From Isoetes taiwanensis (taxonomy: Eukaryota > Streptophyta > Lycopodiopsida > Isoetales > Isoetaceae), in the NCBI GenBank assembly GCA_021234155.1, contig JAJEKV010000004.1, positions 8,808,109 to 8,872,108 on the forward strand: a stretch of 64,000 bases of DNA, written 5' to 3'. Positions 56,183 through 64,000 of this stretch are shown piece by piece (positions within the stretch are counted from its first letter, which is position 1; each line of letters starts with the position of its first letter). The notes below the pieces were generated by a model. That model was not told the DNA's origin. It made no database searches and saw only the letters and a list, made by a program, of their open reading frames with translations. A program made the position numbers and the translations under genes.

Positions 56183-57159
56183 TATAAGGTAATCTCAACA
56201 GTAGGGAAGGCAAAGGCTAAGTCTTTCATAGTCTTGATAGACTCCGGAAGTAGCCATAACTTCGCATCCCTGAGGATGGTTGAAATGTTGAAATTGAAAC
56301 CCCTAAAGTCCAAGCCAAGACCCGTAATCTTGGCAAGCGGAGCAGTAAGACATACAGCTGGAAAAAGGATCAACTTCGACATCGATTGGCCAGGGATTAA
56401 TATCCAGATGGGGGCAGAAGTAATGGGCATTGGCAAGTATGACTTGATCGTTGGAATGGAGTACCTTGGACCAGCAGGGGCCATCATTGATTGTGGAAAG
56501 CGGAAGGTGACCTTCCCAACACCCGACGGCAAAGCCATTGAGATCACAGGTAAAGAAGTTACTCCCATCATGCAGCGTATGTCTGTTAAGAAGCTGCTCA
56601 AGTCTATAAAGAGCGAGCAGGTAGCATACATCTTCAAACTTGAGGTTGAGGAACCCGAGTCGGAGGGAAGCAAAGAAGAAAAAGTGCTCAGCAAGTTGCC
56701 CAAGCAAATCGCCAACTTGATCACGGAGTTCCACGATCTCTTTCCAGATGAGATCGAGAAGCTTCCTCCTTACAGGGGAGTAGAGTGTGAGATAGCACTC
56801 GAACCAGGGACCAAGCCGACGAGCAAGGCCCCATATAGAATGACCACACATGAACTCACGGAGCTAAAGAAGCAGTTACAAGAATTGCTCGATCTACGCA
56901 GCGTCTCACCATTTGGGGCACCCATCCTCTTTGTCAAGAAAAAGGATGGAAGCTTGAGAATGTGCATAAATTATAGATAATTGAACAAGCACACCATCAA
57001 GAACAAGTACGCACTCCCCAGATCGGACGACTTGATGGATCAGCTCCAAGGGGCAAAGGTCTTCTCCAAGATCGACCTAAGGTTAGGTTATCACCAGATC
57101 AGAATAAAGGAAGGGGACATCCACAAAACGGCTTTCATGGGCATTACGAGTTCACTGTA
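56183..57159 (+). pseudogene. Pol: protease and N-terminal RT, broken
   Basis: Protease with VLIDSGSSHNF (catalytic D-S-G). Then the RT begins with CEIALEPGTKPTSKAPYRMT and SPFGAPILFVKKKDGSLRMC. An in-frame TAA at 56978 interrupts [32 protein letters not shown] follows in frame. About 10 bases are missing after KTAF near 57138, causing a shift before [12 protein letters not shown]. The frame is continuous with the zinc-knuckle part of gag apart from the stop at 56180, suggesting a single gag-pol ORF originally. Confidence 0.8.
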
Positions 57160-58266
57160 ATGCCATTTGGGCTATCCAACGCCCCAGCTACGTTCATGAG
57201 ACTCATGAACGACATCTTCAGAGAATTCTTAGACAACTTTGTCATAGTATTCTTCGACGATATTCTAGTGTACAGCAAAACCATTGAAGAGCATGCACAA
57301 CACGTAAGAAAGGTGCTCGAGAAGTTAAGGAGGCATCAGTTGTATGCCAAGTTGTCGAAGTGCCACTTCACAACAGAGAAGGTGGAATACCTCGGTCATG
57401 TGATTTCAGCAGAAGGAATCTCGACAGACCCCGCTAAGATTGAAGCAGTAATCCAATGGCCGGCACCAAAGAACGTCCATGAGGTCAGAAGTTTCCTTGG
57501 CCTCGCAGGGTATTACAGAAAGTTCGTGAAGAACTTCGCAAAGATAGCAGCCCCACTGACAGACTTGACAAAGGTGGAGAAAGTGAAAAATTGGGCAGAC
57601 CATTGGCTCAAGAAAGCCCAAGTAGGATTTGAATTGTTGAAGGAAGCTTTGACAACCGCCCCCGTCTTAACCCTGCTTGACCCAGAAAAGGACAAGTTAG
57701 TGGCGACGGACGTAAGCAAGATAGCCACAGGTGCAGTGCTCATGCAAGAGGAGCGGGTAATAGCGTACGACTCAAGGAAGATGAATGACGCCGAAACGCA
57801 TTACCCGACGCACGACCAAGAGCTGCTAGCAGTTGGCAGGGCGTTGAGAATCTGGAGGCATTACCTCTTAGGGAGGAAGTTCCAGCTGGACACTGATCAC
57901 CAGAGCCTCCAGTACGTATTCACGCAACCACATCTCAATCTGAGGCAGAGAAGGTGGATGGAGTTTCTCGAGGAGTACGACTTTGATATAGTCTACAAGC
58001 CCGGGAAACTTAATGTGGTCGCAGATGCGTTTTCAAGGCATCCGCTGACAACCAGGGTGCACTGCAAGGCAATCTCAACACTCTTCAGCGATTTCGGGAA
58101 AAAGATAGAAGAAACCTTGCCAACAGATGTGGACTTCAAGGAAGTATGGGCAAGCTTGTGCAAGGAAGCGAAAACGGATAAGGAGAGGGAAACCTTCAAA
58201 AATTTTAAGAAGGTAACCTCCTATACCACAAGAACAAGTTGTGCGTGCCGGAATCATCTGGAGTAA
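57160..58266 (+). pseudogene. Pol: RT (FFDD) and RNase H
   Basis: [20 protein letters not shown], then [12 protein letters not shown] with the catalytic F-F-D-D at 57250-57264. The thumb is followed by RNase H beginning [26 protein letters not shown] and DALSR-like DAFSRHP close the domain. The frame is open for 368 codons and leaves the true frame near 58200, where a shift leads to the integrase. Confidence 0.85.
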
Positions 58267-59585
58267 GAAAGTTGATCCTCCACGACACCCACAACAGCCC
58301 AATAGCTGGCCACGCAGGATTCATGAAGACATACTTTAAAGTGCGTAGCAGCTACTATTGGCCAGGAATGAAGAAGCATATAGCTCGCCACATCAAGGAG
58401 CGCCAGCTATGCCAGCAAACGAAGGCAGAACAACTTCAAATTCCAGGGGCATTGGAACCACTAGCGGTGCCAAACGCTAAGTGGAAGGTTGTCAGCATGG
58501 ACTTTATAACAGGACTGCCAAGGACAGTAAGAGGTAAGGATGCCTTGATGGTCGTGGTCGACAAGTTGTCGAAGATGGCCCATTTTGTGCCTTGCAGGAC
58601 CACGGACACAGCTATGGATACGGCAAAGCTCTTCACCAAAGAGATCTTCAGACTCCATGGCATGCCAAGGAAAATTATCTCCGACCGAGATCCGAAGTTC
58701 ATCAGTGCCTTCTGGCAGGATCTCTTCACAACGATTGGAACGAAGCTATCCATGAGCACGGCTTATCATCCGCAGACGGATGGGCAAACGGAGCGTGTCA
58801 ACAGAATATTGGAAGACATGCTCCGAAACTATGTCTGGAACAAGCAAGGTATGTGGGAGGAATTTATTCACTTGGTGGAGTTTGCATACAATAGCACCAA
58901 GCAGGAATCATCCCAAATGTCGTCGTTCATGATCAACTGCGGCTACCAATGCCTACTTGGCACAATCCCGTGTCAAAAGTGGAAGTTTCGCAGCAAATGT
59001 TGAGCGACATGCAGCAGCTTGTGGAAGAAGTTCGAGGGTACCTTCTAGCAGCAAGGAGTCGACAGAAGAGCATTGCCGACAAACATCGGACAGTCAGAGA
59101 ATTCCAAGTCAGAGATGATGTATGGCTCAAGATCAAGGTAAAGCAGGCGAAACTCCGCATCGGAAATTGCAAGAAGCTTGCTCCAAGATGGGCTGGACCC
59201 TTCAGAATAGTCCCGAGAGTGGGTAACCAATCCTACAAGTTAGACTTGCCAGCACACTTAAAGATCCACAAAGTCTTCCACGTGAGTCTGCTGAAGAAGC
59301 ATACTCCCAATCTAGAGGAAGTTTTGGACACCCCAACGATGTTGGAAATGACAGAAGAGCAGATAGAAATAGTTCCAGAACTAATTCTTGATAAAGCATT
59401 CAAGAAAACAAGGAGATCGGAGTTTCTCCAATACTTGGTCAAGTGGAAACACTTGCCGGTGGAAGACGCGACATGGGCACTTAAAAGAGATCTGGAAAAA
59501 ACAGTACCCACAGTTTATGGAGCAATGGGACGGCAAGGTCATCTCCGAAGAAATCGGCTCAGGCATGTCGAATTGTGTAGATTAA
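58239..59585 (+). pseudogene. Pol: integrase with C-terminal chromodomain
   Basis: The zinc-binding region is H..H (LHDTHN, GHAG) then RQLCQQTK, in which the first Cys of the usual C-x2-C is Arg. Catalytic core: MDFITGLPR, SDRDPKF and HPQTDGQTERVN give D, D, E. A shift near 58950 leads to WLKIKVKQAKLRIG, WAGPFRIV (GPY/F module) and FHVSLLKKHTPN. The chromodomain IVPELILDKAF...EFLQYLVKWKHLPVEDATW lies at about 59368-59480. It retains the central Trp but lacks the other two cage aromatics, as in group II chromodomains. An A-run indel near 59495 shifts the frame, and the likely original stop is at 59583-59585 (GMSNCVD). Confidence 0.85.
59368..59500 (+). other. Integrase chromodomain
   Basis: Colinear with HP1-type chromodomains: 'ilDka.kk....eYLVKWKhlP.edATW'. 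Cage position 2 (W in VKWK) is present. Positions 1 and 3, expected aromatic, appear as Ile and Leu. In chromoviruses this domain directs integration to particular chromatin. Presence is well supported; binding specificity is not. Confidence 0.8.
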
Positions 59586-60404
59586 TAGCTTGCCTACTTA
59601 AGTATAATCTACGCATGCAACCTATGAGGTAAGGGTTGCATGCGTTGTTACCGATGATGAGATTACTACGGTGATCTCTAGGACGTGGTGTAATGTCAAT
59701 GTAGGCATGACCGCGGTGCCGCTTGGAAAGTCTACTTCTGTCCCACGGAAGTAGACGACCTCGAGAGAAAGGAGGTCATTGAGGAATGCATTGATAGGAA
59801 AAGCACCTCTAGCCCCATATATGCTTTGATAGGAGGAATCTGGCCTTCACGCCCCATATACGGGAAGGACCTATCCTCCACGCTGGGCAACTAAAGGTGT
59901 AGGCATGAGCGCCATATAGGCATTATAGGCATTGTCTCCTCGGCCACGATGGAAGAATCATCCTCTTCCTACGCCGAGAGATTAGCCATGCATTCATGTA
60001 GATAGGTGGGGTGGTCATCATATAACCAAAATTTTATTTAATATTAATGGTACTAACGTAGTATTGACCCGCAGGCCAATAGAGCGCTCCGGAGGGCCAG
60101 GAGGTCGAACTACGAAGACTTGCAACACAATTTTGTTGTAATGTGTTGCAAGGAATAAAGAGTACCTCAAAGAATAATTGTACATATAATAATAAAACCG
60201 AAACATTAGGAGTTATTGTTATAATGACAAAGTGATAACTATTGGATTGAATAATAGTATAATAATGTTCTATAAATATTACCTTGAGGTAATTCTATTA
60301 AATGTATAACTATAGTAATAAGTATGTCCTATGCATGAGGTTGATTGCAGGTTAAGAAGATCCCAAGGTGGGGAGAACCACGATGCTGCGGACAGCATCA
60401 ATTC
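59586..60404 (+). other. Non-coding 3' region between pol and the PPT
   Basis: No ORF of note. Directly after pol there is a perfect 12-bp inverted repeat (ACGCATGCAACC at 59611-59622 and GGTTGCATGCGT at 59634-59645). The middle contains several repeats of 'gccccatata' and 'ataggcat'. It is unusually long for a plant chromovirus 3' region. Confidence 0.5.
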
Positions 60405-60417
60405 AAGGTGGGGAGAA
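60365..60417 (+). other. Polypurine tract, duplicated around a hairpin
   Basis: AAGGTGGGGAGAA occurs at 60405-60417 directly before the 3' LTR and again at 60365-60377. Between them GATGCTG-CGGA-CAGCATC (60382-60399) forms a perfect 7-bp stem. The proximal tract is the expected plus-strand primer site. Confidence 0.85.
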
Positions 60418-61888
60418 TGTGACGTTCCAGTACGATATACGGTCTCAAGACGTATACCATACTACGCCGTCACGCGTACACGCCGTCCAGTCGACGTGTA
60501 CGCGCCCTAGGGGGCAACTTGCAATGGTGCGCACACTTAGCAATGCGCGCACCTTTAGAACTTTAACCCATTAAAGGTAGACCAAGGGTCATGGAAACCC
60601 TAAACCTAACTGATAGCCTACATAAGGCACCAAACCCTAACATTCCCTTTTTCGCCCACAGACCTCCCGAGCTCTGATTCGCGCACTTGAGGAGTCAATT
60701 CCAACTCCCACGATCTGCCCGTGTGCCCCAGCTTGTCAGATCATTCCTCCAACCGCATCCCGAAGCAGAACAGAGACATGGACACCTTCGGATCAAGAGG
60801 AGTGAACCAGGGATCAGGTATTTGGTCGATTGAATAGCCTAAACCTTATTCCAGCCTTCGAACCAGTAGGTTTAGCCTATTAAACCGCCCTTAGTAGCCA
60901 AGCTGATCCTGAGATTGACTCTAACTAAAGAACCTAACTCTATGAGATAGATTAGTTCTTATTGCTTATGTTGATATGATGGACGAATGCATTCTGTGGA
61001 CTCATTGTATTGGGAAGGGGGGTAGAGACTTAAAGCTTAGTAGATGATGCTCCTAGCTAGTCCCTCTTAGTGCATTACTAGAATTCGGCCTGTATATAGG
61101 AGCCCACCTGGTTGTGGGTGAAAGGGCCAGACTGGCTTAGAATGAGGTTCGTGTTCTGACCCTTGACCGATCCCTCTGGTGTGTAAGGCCTACCGGGGAT
61201 CAGAGTGACTAGGTCTAATGGCTTGCCATTGAGTGTGGGTAAGGCATGGGCTCGACACCCGTGGGGTGGTGTACACCTTCCAGTGGGTTAAGTCGAATAA
61301 GGGCAGTGGCCCTCTAGTCATCTTGGGTCAGCATGTAGATCTCTGGAGGGAGCGATCCCTACCGCCCCATCGGGATGGGGAGATGTAACCCGGGAATAGC
61401 CCCTTTGGCTATGCACCCGAGCTGGCTACAATCAGTCCCAACACTTTTCAACCTACTCGCAAAGTGTGTGGGAGGGGCGGATGGAGTGGACAACCCTAAG
61501 CCATGTTCTTATGCCAGCCCAACCCATTGTCATAATGCATGCGCAATAATGAACTATGGAGACCCAAGCTTGTCAGTCATCCCCTGGAGTCTGAGCCTTG
61601 GGTAGGAACTTCCTTTTTATTGTGCTGATCTTTGTCTATGCAGATGTTGAGGTGCCACCCTTCGAGGTGGATATATGATGTTATGTTACTGACGTGTATG
61701 TTTACGCTTCCGCAGCTAGGTAGGCCCTGAGGGAGACGGGGTAAAATGACCCCTTCACTCTTCCCACTGTGGACTCTAGAAGGTCACAGTGATATGTGGA
61801 GGGCCCTGTATCAGTGTGGAGCTGGTGCGGGGGATGAACTCCTGTTTGTATACGGTGCGGGCATCGTATACGAGTAGGGGACGTCACA
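60418..61888 (+). repeat. Shared LTR (3' of copy 1, 5' of copy 2)
   Basis: 1,471 bp, TGTGACGT...ACGTCACA, near-identical to the LTR at 49071-50530. Differences are clustered (start of the LTR; around 61360-61450; around 61535-61560). It is preceded by a PPT and followed by a PBS, so it serves both copies. Confidence 0.95.
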
Positions 61889-61889
61889 G

Positions 61890-61901
61890 TGGTATCAGAG
61901 C
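61890..61901 (+). other. Primer-binding site, copy 2
   Basis: TGGTATCAGAGC directly after the shared LTR, identical to that at 50532. Confidence 0.95.
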
Positions 61902-62094
61902 AATGTTCTTGGAGACCAAGAGCAAAGCACTGACCATGCTCCCAGTAGTACTAATTTGGTAGGATCCTCAAGCCTCGAAAAGTGGGAAATTTTTTTTCTC
62001 ATTTTTTGTAGTTTATGCTAAGCTAGTAACAGTTAAGTGAATTGGAACTTAATAAGACTAAAAAGAATGAGCCAAAACCTCCTCAGGCAAGGTG

Positions 62095-62160
62095 GTCTCA
62101 CACGTCGCGCCTGGTCAAAGAACTGAATTTTAGTTTTTGAGCAGTATGCCACCGTGAGAC
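62095..62160 (+). repeat. Palindrome H1, copy 2 (partly decayed)
   Basis: Left arm as in copy 1. The right arm reads GCAGTATGCCACCGTGAGAC instead of a complement, so the inner stem is disrupted here. Confidence 0.75.
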
Positions 62161-62284
62161 ATCGAGCCAAGAAACTGATAAACTTGATGAATTTGAGAAA
62201 GGTAATATGGTAAGGCCAGTTCTAAGGTAAGAATTAGTTAGAATAGTATGTTTAAATCACTTAAATTACTTAAAGATGTGTAAG

Positions 62285-62351
62285 ATCTCACACGTAGCGC
62301 CTGGTCTAAAAACTAAACTCTAGTTTTTGAAAGCAGGCGATACTGTGAGAC
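62285..62351 (+). repeat. Palindrome H2, copy 2
   Basis: Equivalent to 50928-50994, with small changes in the right arm (GAAAGCAGGCGATACTGTGAGAC). The terminal TCTCACA/TGTGAGA pairing is kept. Confidence 0.8.
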
Positions 62352-62453
62352 CAATAAGTAGAAAAGGTCTGAAATAAGTGTAAGTTTTAAGTAAATAGGT
62401 GCCTTGGCATGTTAAATAGAGCAACTTGAATTTTGACCTAAAATTGCCCAAGC

Positions 62454-62462
62454 TATAAATAG
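62454..62462 (+). promoter_or_regulatory. TATA box of ORF1, copy 2
   Basis: TATAAATAG, 109 nt before the ATG at 62563. Box and leader are identical to copy 1 except for one base in the leader. Confidence 0.6.
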
Positions 62463-62562
62463 ATGTAGACCCCCCTCATTTGTACGTTCCCGTCCTTGAA
62501 ATCTGCTCCCGCTCCCTAAGGCGATCTTTGGCGCCCGATATCCGATTGTCGAACCGTCAAAC

Positions 62563-63747
62563 ATGGCACGGACCAAGCAGACTGCCAGGAAGGCCCGTCC
62601 AGGCGAAACCCCCAGCGCCAGCGACGCCAATCTCATTCAACAGATGCTTCGGGAGAGGCTCGTTGCGAGAGGAGGTCGACTATCTTCGAGCGAGGAGAGC
62701 ATCGCAGATGAGCAGAACGAGGAGATAGGCCAGCAGACCGACCGAGAAGAAGATGTGCACTCGGATGCCGGGACAGAGCTGCTCGACGAAGAAGACGAAG
62801 AGGAAGAGGAAGCAGCAAAGCGAGAAAGGAGAACCAAGGCCCGAGGGGAGCAGAGGATGCCGACTCCAGAGCCGACCATTGAAGAACAAGTCGAGGCCTG
62901 GATTCGCGAGAAAGAAGTAGAGGAGCAGCAAGAGCGGAGCGAGCCAAGGCTCGAGCCAAGTGAAGAGGAAGACCTCGCGGCCTGGATCGCAAAGCATGAA
63001 GCAAAACAACGTCGCAGGAAAAGCAGGAAGAGGAAGAGGGAAGAAGAGGAGGCGAAAGCGGCGGAGGAACTCAAGCAGAAGAAAGGGAAATTTGTCGGGA
63101 GCCCAAGGAAGCTCAAGAAAGTTCCGCAAGTAAAGAATCCTAACCCTAAGATCGTGATCACTGAGAGGCCACCTGATCAGCCACCGAACTCTTCTGGCGA
63201 CTCCTCCGACGAAGACCATGTCCCCAACACCGAAGGTGGAAGCTCTTCTAAGCCCCCAGATGATGAGCAGGCAATACCCCACCAAGAGCACCCCGACCTG
63301 GAGCAGCAGAACCAAGCGCAGAAGCCCCCTCCTTATCCGAAGTGGGACAGGAAGAAGCAACCACGGCCTGCCCGAGAGTCCTATGTCACGGACCCCGTGA
63401 AGATCTATGAGAGAAAGATGAGGGAGCACGAGGCATACATGAAGGAGTGGGAGGCTTACAACTCCTACTATCAGGAGAACAGAGTACGGACCATAGAGGG
63501 TGGACATCCGACAAAGCAGCAGACTCTAAGGCCGCCACCACTGAAGCCCAAGGTCCCTAAGAAGCCAGCCAAGAAAAAGCCCAGCAGGAAGGAGACCGAG
63601 AGAAGAGCGCTAAGAGAGATTAGGCACTTCCAAGCACGCAGTTATGGCCTCCTAATTCCCCGTGCCCCCTTTAATCGTCTAGTTAGAGAAGTCATGCAGG
63701 ACTTCAACACTCGCATGAGGGTCACAGATGAGATGTCTTGGCGGTAA
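62563..63747 (+). CDS. H3-like ORF1, copy 2 (394 codons, fold interrupted)
   Basis: Start MARTKQTARK, identical to H3 residues 1-9 after Met. Residues ~24-45 form a short helix-like segment (LIQQMLRERLVARGG). Residues ~46-90 are acidic (DEEDEEEEEAA), and ~105-180 are alternating acidic/basic coiled coil with KQRRRKSRKRKREEEEAK, a likely nuclear-localisation region. Residues ~195-320 are Pro/Gln-rich and low complexity, with DPVKIYERKMREHEAYMKEW near the end. Then comes a PKVPKKPAKKKPSRK hinge and, from residue 349, the histone fold ALREIRHFQ...LLIPRAPFNRLVREV. A 3-bp insertion adds a residue after IRHFQ relative to copy 1. At 63735-63747 the sequence diverges to EMSWR-stop, and alpha-2 (KEAAE...IVQHFEDSTACTH) is readable only in another frame. 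The linker is intact here and the fold intact in copy 1. Confidence 0.85.
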   Translation: MARTKQTARKARPGETPSASDANLIQQMLRERLVARGGRLSSSEESIADEQNEEIGQQTDREEDVHSDAGTELLDEEDEEEEEAAKRERRTKARGEQRMPTPEPTIEEQVEAWIREKEVEEQQERSEPRLEPSEEEDLAAWIAKHEAKQRRRKSRKRKREEEEAKAAEELKQKKGKFVGSPRKLKKVPQVKNPNPKIVITERPPDQPPNSSGDSSDEDHVPNTEGGSSSKPPDDEQAIPHQEHPDLEQQNQAQKPPPYPKWDRKKQPRPARESYVTDPVKIYERKMREHEAYMKEWEAYNSYYQENRVRTIEGGHPTKQQTLRPPPLKPKVPKKPAKKKPSRKETERRALREIRHFQARSYGLLIPRAPFNRLVREVMQDFNTRMRVTDEMSWR

Positions 63748-63932
63748 TCAAGGAAGCGGCCGAAAGCGTAAAAATAGTGCAACATTTTGAAGACTCGACA
63801 GCTTGCACTCATTTTGTAATAATAATCAATTTTGAGTACTTTATGTGTCTGAACTTGTTTAATTAGGACAAGTTAGCAAGTAGTAGTTTTTGTTTTAGTA
63901 AAATAGGACATTTGCAGACCAAAAAGTGTGAT
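63748..63932 (+). other. ORF1-ORF2 spacer, copy 2
   Basis: Holds the out-of-frame end of the histone-fold coding sequence (to about 63819), then AT-rich spacer identical to copy 1. Confidence 0.7.
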
Positions 63933-63999
63933 GTCTCACACGTCGCGCTTGGTCAAGAAACTAAAGTTTAGTTTTTGGACGAGGCGCTAGCTATGAGAC
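63933..63999 (+). repeat. Palindrome H3, copy 2
   Basis: Equivalent to 52561-52627 with one change (GCGCTTGG for GCGCCTGG). It ends one base before the window end. Confidence 0.85.
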
Positions 64000-64000
64000 C

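Larger units (their letters stand above)
49071..61888 (+). mobile_element. Chromovirus with H3-like ORF, copy 1 (LTR to LTR)
   Basis: Order: LTR, PBS, two hairpins, TATA, H3-like ORF1, two hairpins, TATA, ORF2, gag, protease, RT, RNase H, integrase with chromodomain, polypurine tract, LTR. The pol order (integrase last) and chromodomain place it among Ty3/Gypsy chromoviruses. The internal region is 9.9 kb, roughly twice the usual length for the clade, mainly because of the two ORFs before gag. The 3' LTR directly abuts a second PBS and internal region, so the copies are in tandem and share this LTR. Confidence 0.9.
61889..64000 (+). mobile_element. Second tandem copy of the chromovirus, partial
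   Basis: PBS, two hairpins, TATA, H3-like ORF1 and the first hairpin after ORF1 are present in the same order and spacing as copy 1. The window ends here. The left end is LTR-bounded; the right end is not visible. Confidence 0.95.

Noticed and set aside
1-64000. CRISPR arrays, prokaryotic operons, rRNA
   Set aside because: No regularly spaced identical repeats with unique spacers, no ribosome-binding-site-linked gene clusters and no rRNA segments; the content is plant nuclear.

Overview
This is eukaryotic nuclear DNA, almost certainly from a land plant. It is AT-rich, gene-poor and dominated by transposable elements in several stages of decay. The plant assignment rests on: a Ty3/Gypsy chromovirus primed by initiator tRNA-Met (TGGTATCAGAGC) with an integrase chromodomain; an L1-like plant LINE; decayed Copia gag; a Mutator-type MITE; and a fragment resembling plant UBA2-type RNA-binding proteins. 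The LINE C-terminal type near 9 kb and the overall texture would suit a fern, lycophyte or bryophyte, but I cannot name the species.

Layout. 1-17 kb: mostly non-coding, with a UBA2-like gene fragment (3.7-3.9 kb, minus), a 240-bp polypyrimidine tract (5.2-5.4 kb), a decayed LINE C-terminus (8.9-10.1 kb) and a decayed Copia gag (14-15.1 kb). 17.4-19.2 kb: the only convincing intact host gene, a 512-codon coiled-coil protein of the BFR1-like type with a 5'-UTR intron. 20-40 kb: dispersed small elements, namely a 42-bp-TIR element, GC-rich palindromes, a Mutator-like MITE with 9-bp target duplication, a degenerate tandem repeat, LINE remnants, and 3'-end copies of a LINE family with a hairpin-bearing 3' UTR and pentanucleotide tail. 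One of these copies carries a perfect 35-bp snap-back inverted repeat at its 5' junction. 40.6-46.0 kb: a complete-length LINE on the minus strand with an exact 16-bp target duplication and several frameshifts. 47.0-47.9 kb and 48.95-49.07 kb: further 5'-truncated LINE ends.

49.07-64.0 kb holds the most unusual object: a tandem arrangement LTR - internal region - LTR - second internal region (cut by the window end) of a chromovirus. Between the 5' LTR and gag, where plant chromoviruses normally have nothing, there are two extra transcription-unit-like modules. The first encodes a protein that starts exactly like histone H3 (M-ARTKQTARK), runs through about 330 residues of acidic and basic linker, and ends in a recognisable H3/CENH3-type histone fold (alpha-N, alpha-1, alpha-2) that lacks alpha-3. 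The second encodes a protein of about 500 residues that I do not recognise. Each module has its own TATAAATAG box and a related leader, and each is preceded by a pair of 67-nt imperfect palindromes of one family. The element also encodes a chromodomain at the integrase C-terminus, so it carries both a histone-tail-like sequence and a member of a histone-tail-reader family. In the first copy gag-pol is broken by several frameshifts and three in-frame stops. In the second copy the H3-like ORF is open for 394 codons but its histone fold is interrupted.
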